The position numbers and the translations under genes are program-made. The notes beneath the pieces were generated by a model. It saw only the letters and a program-made list of their open reading frames with translations, did not search any database and was not told the origin of the DNA. A DNA stretch of 64,000 nt from CAZQHK01 sp964593455 (lineage in GTDB: Bacteria; Muiribacteriota; CAYSPT01). Where the stretch lies: assembly GCA_964593455.1 (NCBI GenBank), contig CAZQHK010000011.1, forward strand, positions 49,312 through 113,311, read 5' to 3'. This document shows, piece after piece, positions 9,518 to 18,990 of the stretch; position 1 is the stretch's first letter, and each line of letters starts with the position of its first letter.

Positions 9518-10555
9518 ATGTCTTCCAAGTTAAAAGTAATTATCCTGGAGGAAGATGAGCCGCGACGGCGGAAATTGCAGCGTTTTCTGGCTGAACAGCC
9601 GCCGGTAGAAGTTATCGGTGTCATATCTTTGGGAGAGAAACTGCTAAAAGCGGCTATCAGGGATGTTCCCGATGTGGTGATCATCTCTACCTACACCGGC
9701 GATGGGGAAGGTTTAACGGCCGTACGTCAGCTCATGGCCAACTTTCCGAAGCCGATATTGATAGCCGGATCTCGGTCCGGTCTCGGCGCCAGCGAAGCCT
9801 TGGCCGCTCTTCGTTGCGGCGCTATTGATATCGTCCCTCACCCGGCGGATATCGATCTGGAAGAGCGGGATCGGATTGGAACGTTGTTTCAAGAAAAAGT
9901 TGCCCTGGCCGCCAGGATCAAAGTGATACGGCACTTAATCCCCGTTGCCATTCCGTTGCGTGAAAAACGGCCGCGGCGACGCCTGAACGGAATTACAGAC
10001 AAACGAGTAGTTGCCGTGGGAGCTTCCACGGGTGGACCGATATTGCTTCAAAACCTGTTTCAATCATTGCCCGGGGATACCCCGGTGGCATTTCTGGTAG
10101 TGCAACATATCCTGAAACATTTTACAGCGGAGCTGGCCAACAGCCTGGCGGCCCTTTCCCGTTTGACTGTGAAGGAAGCTGAAATGAATGAGACCATACG
10201 ACCCGGTTGTGTTTACATCTCTCCCGGCAATCGGCATATGACAGTGGGGAGTGGTAATCGAATTCAACTCGCGGACGGACCTGAGGTTTCAGGGCACCGG
10301 CCTTCTGTTGATGTACTTATGGAATCTGTGGCGCAGAAGTATGGGGAGCGCGCGGTTGGAATTTTACTGACCGGCATGGGGAGGGACGGGGTAGAAGGGA
10401 TGCGCTGTATCAAAGAGCGGGGTGGGGTAACAATCGCCCAGGATGAGGCAACTTCCGTAGTGTTCGGTATGCCGGGCGCTGCCATCGCGGCGGGAGTTGT
10501 TGATTATGTGCTGGCCGCTGAGGATCTACCGGTTAAGATTCTGGGACTGGTCTAG
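9518..10555 (+). CDS. cheB: Chemotaxis methylesterase CheB with degenerate receiver
   Basis: A 345-residue CheB that removes methyl groups from, or deamidates, the MCP. The C-terminal esterase domain is intact: Ser in VGASTGG, His in VVQHI and Asp in LTGMGRDGVEG form the triad. The N-terminal receiver-like domain is abnormal. The acidic pocket survives as EEDEPRRRK, but the position of the phospho-acceptor Asp reads VVIISTYTGDG, with Ser in place of Asp. Phosphorylation control by CheA is therefore doubtful, although Asp in the following loop could substitute. The gene follows cheA after 50 bases and precedes the HD-GYP gene. Confidence 0.93.
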   Translation: MSSKLKVIILEEDEPRRRKLQRFLAEQPPVEVIGVISLGEKLLKAAIRDVPDVVIISTYTGDGEGLTAVRQLMANFPKPILIAGSRSGLGASEALAALRCGAIDIVPHPADIDLEERDRIGTLFQEKVALAARIKVIRHLIPVAIPLREKRPRRRLNGITDKRVVAVGASTGGPILLQNLFQSLPGDTPVAFLVVQHILKHFTAELANSLAALSRLTVKEAEMNETIRPGCVYISPGNRHMTVGSGNRIQLADGPEVSGHRPSVDVLMESVAQKYGERAVGILLTGMGRDGVEGMRCIKERGGVTIAQDEATSVVFGMPGAAIAAGVVDYVLAAEDLPVKILGLV

Positions 10556-10647
10556 TCGGCTGGTATGCTTTATTATAGGAAGAGACTGGAATTCCTCACG
10601 TGGGAACGGGGACAATCCTGTTTGAGTTGTAAGGAGACACCAAGTCT

Positions 10648-12735
10648 GTGAATGGTAACATCAAAGGCAAAGTTCTGGTTGCCGACGACAGCGGTACCAT
10701 GCGTAAGTTGTTGGAAAGCCTGCTCTCATCGGCCGGGTACCGGGTCGTGACGGCTGCAGATGGTCTGGAGGCAATCCGGCAGGTTTACGAAACGGCTCCG
10801 GATATTATCATATCCGACGTGATGATGCCGGGAATGAACGGATATCAGGTTTGCCGTCTGACCAAGCAGGACGAACTGACTCGAGAAATACCGGTATTGT
10901 TATTGACTGCCAAGGACCAGAAGCTCGACCAGTTCTGGGGGCTCAAAACCGGGGCGGATGTGTTTATGACAAAACCATTCGAACCTCAGGATCTTCTCCG
11001 ACAGGTAAAGGCTCTCATTCGTCAGCGGCGAGCTTCCGGTAAACAGGTTTCCGCGGAACTTCTCAGACAGCGTATACCCAAAGACGACGCCGAAGTAATA
11101 CAGCGGCTTAACGAACTGCTTGATAAAAAATTATCCGAGACCACTATCATCAATGAGATTGCGGAACTGGGTGCGGCCATCGAGGATTTTACCGAGATCA
11201 TCACCTCAATGATGAAAACCGTGGGAAAACTGGTTGATTTCCAGCTGGGAGCATTGCTACTGTTTGAAGAAGATGCGCTCATTGCGACTTTTTATCTCTC
11301 TCAGCCGACCTCTTCGGACCTGGTCGACAGCTTTCAGAAACGGATTGAAGAAGGTTTCAGGCTGGTGTTTCCCGACATAAAAACCGATGTCACCATGGAA
11401 AGACGGGTTATCGGGACACTTACCGAGGAATCGGATACATCAAAGAAGAGTGATTCAGTCCGGGTGGAGTCTTTTATATCCGTTCCCCTGCGTGTGCGGG
11501 GGAAAACCATCGGATTGCTGGCGCTTGCTTCCCCCTTTCCGGGTCTGTTTCTAGACAGCCACCAGGAGGTGCTGTCCATCATATCCAGGGAAGTGGCCCT
11601 GGTGATCGAGAACGCTCGGTTGTATTCACAGGTTAAGAGTTTTAGTGAGAGCAGGGCTCAACGGTTATCTACCATTTACGAGGTAGGTACTCTCATGAGC
11701 GCCATTACAGATATGCGGGGTTTGATGAACCACATCATCAAGTTAGCTACCAAGGTAACCGAAGCGGAGGCCGGTTCACTTCTCCTCTACGACCGGGATA
11801 AAAACGATCTTTACTTCGAGATAGCTACCGGGACAGTAGGTGAATCGCTGGTTGGCCGGCGGGTTGCTCTCGGGCAGGGAGTGGCCGGTGTAGTGGCGTT
11901 GGAAGGTAGGCCTGTAGTTGTCTCTCCTAAGAAAAAAAGCGAACTCGTAGACCGCAGTTTTGACGAAAAAGTAGGATTCATCACCCAGAGCATGCTCGCG
12001 GTTCCGCTGAGGGTGAAGGAAAAACTTATCGGAGTGCTGGAAGTGGTGAATAAAAAATCCCTTTCCGGATTCAATATAGACGATCAAGAGCTATTGATGA
12101 CTCTCGGCAGTCAAATAGCAGTGGCTATCGATAATGCCAGGCTTTACGACAAAATGGGGCAACTTTTTGTTCAGATGGTCCAGTCGCTCTCCTCCGCTAT
12201 CGATGCGAAAGATCGGTATACACACGGCCACAGTCACCGGGTAACTCTTTTCTCGTTGGCCATCGCCGATGCTCTCATGCTTACGGGCGACGTAAAAGAC
12301 ACCCTGCAGTTATCAGCGCTTCTTCATGATATCGGGAAGCTCGGTATCCCGGAGGACATCTTGTGTAAACCGGCCAGGTTAACCAAAGAAGAGTTTGAAA
12401 TTATCAAACAGCATCCAATCATCGGTACCAGGATTATCGAACCGATCAAACCACTCCAGAAAATTTTGCCGGGGATGCGTCATCACCATGAACGATATGA
12501 CGGGCGGGGGTATCCTGATGGTCTCAAGGGCAGGGAGATCCCATTGTTCGGTAGGATTATCTCCGTAGCCGATACCTATGACGCCATGACATCGGACCGG
12601 TCATATCGGAAAGGGCTTAGTTCCGACATCGCGCTGGAGGAGATACAGACATGCGCCGGTACACAGTTCGATCCCATGGTGGTGGAGGCTTTTTTCCGGG
12701 TAGTCAGAGACAGCAAGATTCAATTTAAAGGGTAG
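10648..12735 (+). CDS. Response regulator REC-GAF-GAF-HD-GYP, probable c-di-GMP phosphodiesterase
   Basis: A 695-residue cytoplasmic protein starting at GTG behind AAGGAG. Residues 8-120 are a complete receiver (VADDSGTMRK; IISDVMMPGMNG; MTKPFE). Two GAF-type domains follow at about 190-325 and 345-505. The C-terminal HD-GYP domain has LLHDIGKLGIP near residue 558, HHERYDGRGYPDG near 612-624 and DTYDAMTSDR, so the metal and signature residues are present. HD-GYP proteins hydrolyse cyclic di-GMP. Located directly after cheB, it is the likely output of this chemosensory system: phosphorylation by CheA would set local c-di-GMP levels. That link is inferred from gene order. Confidence 0.92.
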   Translation: MNGNIKGKVLVADDSGTMRKLLESLLSSAGYRVVTAADGLEAIRQVYETAPDIIISDVMMPGMNGYQVCRLTKQDELTREIPVLLLTAKDQKLDQFWGLKTGADVFMTKPFEPQDLLRQVKALIRQRRASGKQVSAELLRQRIPKDDAEVIQRLNELLDKKLSETTIINEIAELGAAIEDFTEIITSMMKTVGKLVDFQLGALLLFEEDALIATFYLSQPTSSDLVDSFQKRIEEGFRLVFPDIKTDVTMERRVIGTLTEESDTSKKSDSVRVESFISVPLRVRGKTIGLLALASPFPGLFLDSHQEVLSIISREVALVIENARLYSQVKSFSESRAQRLSTIYEVGTLMSAITDMRGLMNHIIKLATKVTEAEAGSLLLYDRDKNDLYFEIATGTVGESLVGRRVALGQGVAGVVALEGRPVVVSPKKKSELVDRSFDEKVGFITQSMLAVPLRVKEKLIGVLEVVNKKSLSGFNIDDQELLMTLGSQIAVAIDNARLYDKMGQLFVQMVQSLSSAIDAKDRYTHGHSHRVTLFSLAIADALMLTGDVKDTLQLSALLHDIGKLGIPEDILCKPARLTKEEFEIIKQHPIIGTRIIEPIKPLQKILPGMRHHHERYDGRGYPDGLKGREIPLFGRIISVADTYDAMTSDRSYRKGLSSDIALEEIQTCAGTQFDPMVVEAFFRVVRDSKIQFKG

Positions 12736-12786
12736 TACGTTTCAAAAAGGATATTTTCCAGTTGGACGTTGGGAAGTGGCTTTACA

Positions 12787-15090
12787 GTGAGAGATAAAAA
12801 AGTACTGATTGCAGACGATTCCATCACGGTTGTACAGTTGGTACAGCTTGCATTGGAGCAAAAAGAATTCGAAGTGTTGACCGCCTCTGACGGGCTTGAA
12901 GCCCTTGAAAAAGTATTCCTGGAAAAACCGGATGTGGTCGTTCTGGATATCATGATGCCGTACATGAACGGATATCACATCTGCCGTTTACTCAAGAACG
13001 AGCGTGACACACGGCATATCCCGGTTATCATGCTCACTTCCCGTTCCCGGAGAAGTGATAAATACTGGGGGCTTAAAGCGGGTGCGGACGAATACATGGT
13101 AAAACCGTTTGAACCGTTCGCATTGGGAGAAATGATCGAACGACTGATTGCCGCCAGTCCACCGGTAACCGAGCGAATTTCGGCAAGCGAACTTTCACTC
13201 AAGTTCCGGCATCTGGCTGAGATTACCCGGGCCAAACGCACTGCCGGAAGCGGTGACACGGGGAGACTCCGAAAATCAGAGATGGCCATTAAGCTTCTTT
13301 CACGAATGAACGAGCTGTTAGATGACAAACTTTATGAACTCACTGTTGTCAACGAGGTCGGCGAACTTATCCGTTCGATAGAAAATTACGATCAGATGAT
13401 GGATGCGGTCATGGAGAAACTCAATAAGCTCATGGACTTCTCCGTTTCCACCCTGTTGATTGTAGAAGATATGGAAGAGAAAATGGCCATATCCATCCAG
13501 CATTCGGTGGGACAAGGATTCATTGAACTTGTCAAGAAAAAAACGCTGGAGGTTTATCAGCGCTTTCTCACGGGGGAAAAGCCGTTCAATAATCTCAAGG
13601 TCAAAATCAGGACCGGCGGGGATTTCTTTATTTATGACGGTAGCGCTCAAACTGAAGAGTTGAAATACTTCTACTCCGCTCCATTAAAAGTAAGGGGACG
13701 TATCTATGGGCTGATAGCGGTAGCCAGTCATCGGGACAGCACCCTGCCGGTCGAGCAGAAAAACACGCTTAGACTGTTTGCCAATCAGGCCGCTATAATT
13801 CTTGACAATGCCAGGATGTATGCTCAATTGAAGTCGCTCACCGAAGATAAGACTTCCAAACTGGTCACTCTTTTCGAGGTGGGCCGAATGATGGGTTCTG
13901 CTTTCGACACCATGAACCTGCTCAATCTTATCACTGATGCTATCATCCGGCAGATGCGGGTCAAGCGCTACTCACTGATGCTTCTGGATGAAACCAGGGA
14001 AAATCTGGCCTTGAGAATAACCCGCGGGATGGATGAGAAAGTTGTAGAACAGGTACAACTGAGCATGGAGGAGAACACCGTCTCAGGTTATGTCATCAAG
14101 ACCGGAAAACCGTTACTCGTTACGGATATCCGGGATGACCCGCATTTCGAGCCGGGACGAGGGAATTACAGTAGTAACTCGTTCGTGTGCGTACCCATCA
14201 TGTCCAAGAATAAGGTCATCGGCGTTCTTTCCGTCACTGACAAACTCGACGGTACCGCTTTTGGTGAAGATGATTTAAACCTGCTCTCGACCCTGGCCAC
14301 CCAGATGGGACAGTCTATTGAAAGCGCCAAGCTTTACGATATGCTGGTGGAAAAAGAACGCCTCGACCGGGAGCTTGAAATTGCCAGAAGTATTCAGATG
14401 GGCTGGCTTCCATCCAGAGGACCGGACCTTCCGGATTTCGATATCGCGGGACGCTGTGTTCCAGCCAAGGAGATGAGCGGCGATTACTTTGATTTTGTCT
14501 CCATTGACCCCGACACGGTAGGATTTGTCATCGGCGATGTTTCTGGAAAAGGGGTCCCGGCCGCACTTACCGTCCTCATGATAAGAAGTTCATTGAGGAT
14601 GGAGGCTGAGAACAACCGTCCACCTGAGTATCTCATGAACCGGATCAACAAGATGCTGGTCCAGGATACCGAAGCGGATATGTTTGTAACCCTGTTTTAC
14701 GGTAAGCTCAGCACCAGCCGCCGGCAGCTCACCTATACCAATGCCGGCCATGATTTTCCGTTACTGTATCGTTTTGCCACCGGCGAATTTGATTTTCTTG
14801 AAAGCACCGGTTTACTGGCCGGTATGTTCGAAAACACGGAGTATGAACAGAGGACCGTACAACTGGAGCCGGGAGACATTATCGTCTTCTACTCCGATGG
14901 TGTGACGGACGCCATCAACTCCTCAGGAGACAAGTATCGTCTGGAGAAATTGAAAGAAGCCATTGTTGAACACAGGGAAAAAACGTCTGAAGAGATGATA
15001 GATCAGATCCTTCTGGACGTCGGCAATTTTTCCCGGGACCGGGACCAGTTCGATGACATGACGTTGGTAGTCATGAAGTTGCAGAAATAG
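12787..15090 (+). CDS. Response regulator REC-GAF-GAF-PP2C (RsbU/SpoIIE-type serine phosphatase)
   Basis: A protein of about 767 residues. I prefer GTG at 12787, which has GGGAAGTGG in front; TTG at 12769 is an in-frame alternative. A complete receiver (IADDSITVVQ; VVLDIMMPYMNG; MVKPFE) is followed by two GAF-type domains and a C-terminal SpoIIE/PP2C phosphatase with metal-binding motifs MSGDYFDF, VIGDVSGKG, FYSDGVTDA and DDMTLVV. Such proteins dephosphorylate an anti-sigma-factor antagonist (STAS protein). No anti-sigma or STAS gene is nearby. The N-terminal two thirds are organised like those of the preceding HD-GYP protein, so the pair probably arose by duplication followed by replacement of the effector domain. 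Confidence 0.92.
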   Translation: MRDKKVLIADDSITVVQLVQLALEQKEFEVLTASDGLEALEKVFLEKPDVVVLDIMMPYMNGYHICRLLKNERDTRHIPVIMLTSRSRRSDKYWGLKAGADEYMVKPFEPFALGEMIERLIAASPPVTERISASELSLKFRHLAEITRAKRTAGSGDTGRLRKSEMAIKLLSRMNELLDDKLYELTVVNEVGELIRSIENYDQMMDAVMEKLNKLMDFSVSTLLIVEDMEEKMAISIQHSVGQGFIELVKKKTLEVYQRFLTGEKPFNNLKVKIRTGGDFFIYDGSAQTEELKYFYSAPLKVRGRIYGLIAVASHRDSTLPVEQKNTLRLFANQAAIILDNARMYAQLKSLTEDKTSKLVTLFEVGRMMGSAFDTMNLLNLITDAIIRQMRVKRYSLMLLDETRENLALRITRGMDEKVVEQVQLSMEENTVSGYVIKTGKPLLVTDIRDDPHFEPGRGNYSSNSFVCVPIMSKNKVIGVLSVTDKLDGTAFGEDDLNLLSTLATQMGQSIESAKLYDMLVEKERLDRELEIARSIQMGWLPSRGPDLPDFDIAGRCVPAKEMSGDYFDFVSIDPDTVGFVIGDVSGKGVPAALTVLMIRSSLRMEAENNRPPEYLMNRINKMLVQDTEADMFVTLFYGKLSTSRRQLTYTNAGHDFPLLYRFATGEFDFLESTGLLAGMFENTEYEQRTVQLEPGDIIVFYSDGVTDAINSSGDKYRLEKLKEAIVEHREKTSEEMIDQILLDVGNFSRDRDQFDDMTLVVMKLQK

Positions 15091-15110
15091 CTGCTGTAAA
15101 AACATGAATT

Positions 15111-15140
15111 TTGACACTATCTCTGTCTATGTGCTACAAT
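15111..15140 (+). promoter_or_regulatory. Extended -10 promoter of the FecR-like gene
   Basis: TTGACA (15111-15116), an 18-base spacer and TACAAT (15135-15140) with TGC just upstream of the -10. It begins 21 bases after the PP2C stop codon, so the next gene has its own promoter. No terminator is visible in between. Confidence 0.75.
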
Positions 15141-15184
15141 TTTGTAAGATGGAGGTGCTTTAACTGACTCAGAATTGGAGTAAT

Positions 15185-15940
15185 ATGCGTCTGGCCGACG
15201 AGAAAGATCGTCGCCGCCGGAAAAAAGAGCGTGAGCAACAGAAACGCCAGAAAGAAGAAAAACGCAAACAGACAATCCACCGTATAAAGGTCGGTTTGGT
15301 CCTCCTGGTAATCGCGACCATATTCATTGGCGGGTTCTCGCTGATTTTTTTAAAAAAGAAGAAGAAAAAAGAACTGGAAGTTAACGACTTATTGACCGTC
15401 CAATTATCCAGTTTTAAAGGCCTGGTCGAGGTAACTCCCCAAGAAACCGGAAAACCGGTTAAAATAGCCAGTACCACCCAGGAATTTTCCAGTCCTTTCA
15501 GGATCAAGACAGGGAAAAACGGAAGCGCTGTCTTTCAATTTTCCAACAATGTTAAAATCACACTTTTTCCGGAAAGCACTTTTGCAATCACGACATTGAA
15601 AACAAATTCCTCAGGCAACAAACTTATTGTTGACAGCATTCTCGAAACCGGTACATGTGTGGTCAAGGGAACACCTGTACCCGAAGAAATGGTTATCCGT
15701 ACTCCACTCACAAAAATTACTTCGCAAGACCTCGATTTCGGCCGGTTTAAGATTATCGTAGATAAACGCGAAGAGCGGGTAGCCAGCGACAAAGCTCTAA
15801 TTAAAATAGAGTTTACCGCCGGGAGCACTAAAAAGACTGTCTGGACGGTACTGCGTCCACAGAAACAGATCAAAACCACGCGTAAAGGTCTTTCCAATCC
15901 GAGCTCTTTCAGCCCTCTTTCGGAACGATGGGAAGGGTAA
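15185..15940 (+). CDS. Membrane-anchored FecR-like domain protein
   Basis: A 251-residue protein. Residues 1-36 are extremely rich in Arg, Lys, Glu and Gln, so they should be cytoplasmic. One membrane segment follows (about 37-57, VGLVLLVIATIFIGGFSLIF), then a Lys-rich stop, then an extracytoplasmic beta-rich part. Residues 78-135 look like a FecR domain: FKGLVEV, a basal hydrophobic repeat, IKTGKNGSAVFQF and ITLFPESTFAI. Many FecR-domain proteins are not iron regulators, and no sigma factor lies beside it, so its function is unknown. ATG 15185 has GGAG only 4 bases upstream; a stronger GGAGG at 15151 might instead serve a non-standard CTG at 15164. Confidence 0.75.
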   Translation: MRLADEKDRRRRKKEREQQKRQKEEKRKQTIHRIKVGLVLLVIATIFIGGFSLIFLKKKKKKELEVNDLLTVQLSSFKGLVEVTPQETGKPVKIASTTQEFSSPFRIKTGKNGSAVFQFSNNVKITLFPESTFAITTLKTNSSGNKLIVDSILETGTCVVKGTPVPEEMVIRTPLTKITSQDLDFGRFKIIVDKREERVASDKALIKIEFTAGSTKKTVWTVLRPQKQIKTTRKGLSNPSSFSPLSERWEG

Positions 15941-16022
15941 GTCTCAATCCGGCATCTTAACCCGCATATTTCACCAGTGTGCGATGTTAAATTTCAAATC
16001 TCAATCTCAAATATACTTCCAA

Positions 16023-16052
16023 TTGTCAAATGATGGTGAAAGCTTATAGAAT
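16023..16052 (+). promoter_or_regulatory. Probable uvrA promoter
   Basis: TTGTCA (16023-16028), an 18-base spacer and TAGAAT (16047-16052), 51 bases before the preferred uvrA start. An SOS box was not evident by eye. Confidence 0.5.
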
Positions 16053-16102
16053 GATTGAGGTTTTCGTGGACAATTATTTTTAAAATGGAGGTTTGCTGTT
16101 CT

Positions 16103-18946
16103 ATGGGGAAGACTCCGCACAAGTACATTATGGTTCGTGGGGCCTGCGAAAACAACCTCCGAAGTATTGATGTCGATGTTCCTAAAAACCGCCTGGTGGT
16201 AGTGACCGGTGTTTCAGGGTCGGGGAAATCGTCGCTGGCTTTCGATACGTTGTTTGCCGAGGGACAGAGAAGATATGTGGAAAGCCTGTCTCCTTACGCC
16301 AGGCTGTTCATTGAGCAGGCTTCTCGCCCCCGGGTAGGCTGTATCGAAGGACTGCCTCCGTCAATTGCGGTTGAACACCGTCTGGGACCTGGAAACCCTC
16401 GCTCCACAGTGGGAACGGTTACCGGTATTTATGATCATCTCAGGCTGTTGTACGCCCATCTTGGAATCCTTTTTTGCCCTTCGTGCGGACGAGAGATAAA
16501 AAGCCATTCCGTTGATCAAATTACAGATACTATCCTGGCTCTCGGAGAAAAAAACAGCAGTGATAAATCCACATCAGGCACCGTTGACAAAGTCTGGATA
16601 AAAATTCTGACTCCCTTTATTCGCCGCCAGAAAGCTGATCTCAAAAAAATTCTCCTTCTGGCCAGACAGCAGGGATTTCTCCGAGTGATTATCGATGGTA
16701 AAATGTCCGATCTCGATGACGATATACCTGAGCTGACCAGAAAAAAAAGACATACCATTGAGGTTGTTATTGATCGGTTCAAAGTAACACCGGACGAACG
16801 AGACCGTTTGAGCGAAGGAATAGAGCTGGCCATGAAAATGGGCAAAGGGCAAGTAACCGTAGAGGCTGGTAAACATGGCCGGCTTCTGTTCAGCAGCAGC
16901 TTCACCTGTCCTGAGTGCCAACTGATTTTCCCGGAGATATCTCCCCGAAGCTTCTCTTTTAACAGCCCGGTGGGCGCGTGCGAGGAGTGCCAGGGAATCG
17001 GGCGCGTTTTCAGAGTTGATGGCGCCCTCATTCTTCCCCCGGTTGAACGGGTCACACTTCATGAATGTATCGACAATTGGAACACGGTTCTGGACCGTCG
17101 GCCACTGATTGAATTCCTTAAAAAACTTCGTAATCGGGGTATTGATACAGAAACACCGGTCCTTGAACTAACGAAAAAAGATAAAAAGTGGATACTGCAT
17201 GGAACCAACCGAACCGGCAGCAAGTGGACGGGAATTGTAAACTTGATGGCCGGCCGCTATAAGCGGGTGAAATCAGGATATATCAGGGAAAAACTAAAGC
17301 GGTATATCGGAGAGCAGGTCTGCCCCTCGTGCGAGGGCCATCGGCTTCGTCCCGAAAGCCTGGCGGTCAGGTTTCGAGATAAAAACCTCGCGGAACTAAC
17401 CGTTGAATCGGTGAAATCCCTGGTTGTTTTGTTTTCGAAACTGGTGCTGACTTCACGAGAGATTGAGCTTTGCGGGCTGGTTATTGATGAGATACGGAAC
17501 CGCCTTGATTTTCTTCTCAAGGTGGGAGTTGGGTATCTGACGCTAAGACGGGAAGTAGGGACACTTTCTGGGGGGGAGTTCCAGCGTATTCGTCTGGCGG
17601 GCCAATTGGGTTCTCAGCTCACCGGGGTGCTGTATGTTCTGGATGAACCGTCGGTGGGGCTTCATCCACTCGATCAGAGAAATCTGTTGAGGACCCTGTT
17701 TGAACTCAGAGACCTCGGAAACACGGTTCTGGTGGTGGAACACGACCGTGATACAATTCTTCGGGCAGACCACATTATTGATCTCGGACCCGGCGCCGGC
17801 AAAAAGGGGGGAGAGATTGTCTTTTCCGGTTCCCTGAAAAACCTTGTCGGAAAATCCCAATCGGTGACTGCCCGGTATTTAAATACCACTGTTGGAAATT
17901 GGAGCCGGGAAACGAACCGGCTATCTCCCGATCGAGGATTTCTTCGTTTGTTGGGAGCCAGAGAACACAATTTGAGAAACATTACTGCAGAGTTTCCCAT
18001 CGGCTTACTCACGTGTGTAACCGGAGTGTCGGGCTCGGGCAAGAGCACGCTGGTACTCGATACACTTTACCGGAGCCTGGCTCAACGTTTGCAACGACGG
18101 GTGCGGGTGCGTCGACCGGGTGGCCACGATAGCCTGGAAGGAGTTGCCGCTGTTGACCGGATAGTGGTGGTTGACGCTGCCCCAATAGGGCGCTCCTCCC
18201 GGAGTAACCCGGCGACCTACACCAAGGTGTTTGGGGAAATTCGGCAATTGTTCTCCATGATCCAGGCGGCGCGGGAACGGGGGTATAATTCGGGTCGGTT
18301 CAGTTTTAATGTCGCCGGCGGTCGATGTGAAGCGTGTGCCGGTGAAGGAGTGTGCCGTATCCAGATGCAGTTCATGCCTGATGTTTTTGTTACCTGTGAA
18401 GTGTGTGACGGTAAGCGGTACAATCGGGAGACTTTGGAAATAAAATATAGGGGAGTAAATATAGCCGAAGTTCTCTCTATGACGGTTCGAGAAGCTTTGG
18501 AATTTTTCCAGGACATTCCGGGAGTAAGGCGCCGACTTGAGATGCTTGATCGCGTCGGACTGGGCTACCTCGAACTCGGCCAACCTGCTCCTAGCTTGTC
18601 TGCTGGCGAGGTTCAAAGAATGAAACTATCCAGAGAGCTTTCCCGGAAAAGCTGTGGCCGGACGGTCTATATTCTCGACGAACCGACAACCGGATTACAT
18701 TTCGCCGATATCGAAATATTGCTGGATGTTCTCAAGAGTTTGGTAAATCGTGGTGAGACCGTTATAATTGTAGAGCATAATATTGATGTTGTTCTTAATT
18801 CCGACTGGGTTATTGACCTGGGACCGGGTGGTGGGGCTGAAGGTGGAAACCTGTTGGGCAGCGGCCCGCCGGAACATATTGCCGGTTTATCAAAATCGGT
18901 AACCGGTCAGTTCATTCGTGAATCTTTGAGCTGTAAAACCAAGTAA
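16103..18946 (+). CDS. uvrA: Excinuclease ABC subunit UvrA
   Basis: A 947-residue damage-recognition ATPase of nucleotide excision repair. The ATG at 16103 is preferred because GGAGG lies 11 bases ahead; an upstream ATG at 16055 has no such site. Walker A-1 is GVSGSGKSS (36-44). The UvrB-binding insert is present, with CPSCG at its start, then CPECQ and CEECQ of the second zinc module. The first signature is LSGGEFQRIRLA with Walker B YVLDEPSVGLHP. The second half has GVSGSGKST, the zinc finger CEACAGEG...CEVCDGKRYN and Walker B YILDEPTTGLHF. The second signature reads LSAGEVQRMKL, where Ala replaces the usual Gly. No uvrB or uvrC is nearby. Confidence 0.93.
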   Translation: MGKTPHKYIMVRGACENNLRSIDVDVPKNRLVVVTGVSGSGKSSLAFDTLFAEGQRRYVESLSPYARLFIEQASRPRVGCIEGLPPSIAVEHRLGPGNPRSTVGTVTGIYDHLRLLYAHLGILFCPSCGREIKSHSVDQITDTILALGEKNSSDKSTSGTVDKVWIKILTPFIRRQKADLKKILLLARQQGFLRVIIDGKMSDLDDDIPELTRKKRHTIEVVIDRFKVTPDERDRLSEGIELAMKMGKGQVTVEAGKHGRLLFSSSFTCPECQLIFPEISPRSFSFNSPVGACEECQGIGRVFRVDGALILPPVERVTLHECIDNWNTVLDRRPLIEFLKKLRNRGIDTETPVLELTKKDKKWILHGTNRTGSKWTGIVNLMAGRYKRVKSGYIREKLKRYIGEQVCPSCEGHRLRPESLAVRFRDKNLAELTVESVKSLVVLFSKLVLTSREIELCGLVIDEIRNRLDFLLKVGVGYLTLRREVGTLSGGEFQRIRLAGQLGSQLTGVLYVLDEPSVGLHPLDQRNLLRTLFELRDLGNTVLVVEHDRDTILRADHIIDLGPGAGKKGGEIVFSGSLKNLVGKSQSVTARYLNTTVGNWSRETNRLSPDRGFLRLLGAREHNLRNITAEFPIGLLTCVTGVSGSGKSTLVLDTLYRSLAQRLQRRVRVRRPGGHDSLEGVAAVDRIVVVDAAPIGRSSRSNPATYTKVFGEIRQLFSMIQAARERGYNSGRFSFNVAGGRCEACAGEGVCRIQMQFMPDVFVTCEVCDGKRYNRETLEIKYRGVNIAEVLSMTVREALEFFQDIPGVRRRLEMLDRVGLGYLELGQPAPSLSAGEVQRMKLSRELSRKSCGRTVYILDEPTTGLHFADIEILLDVLKSLVNRGETVIIVEHNIDVVLNSDWVIDLGPGGGAEGGNLLGSGPPEHIAGLSKSVTGQFIRESLSCKTK

Positions 18947-18990
18947 ATTTAAGATATACTAAAGAAAAGCGTTGAAAGCAAGGTGGATAT

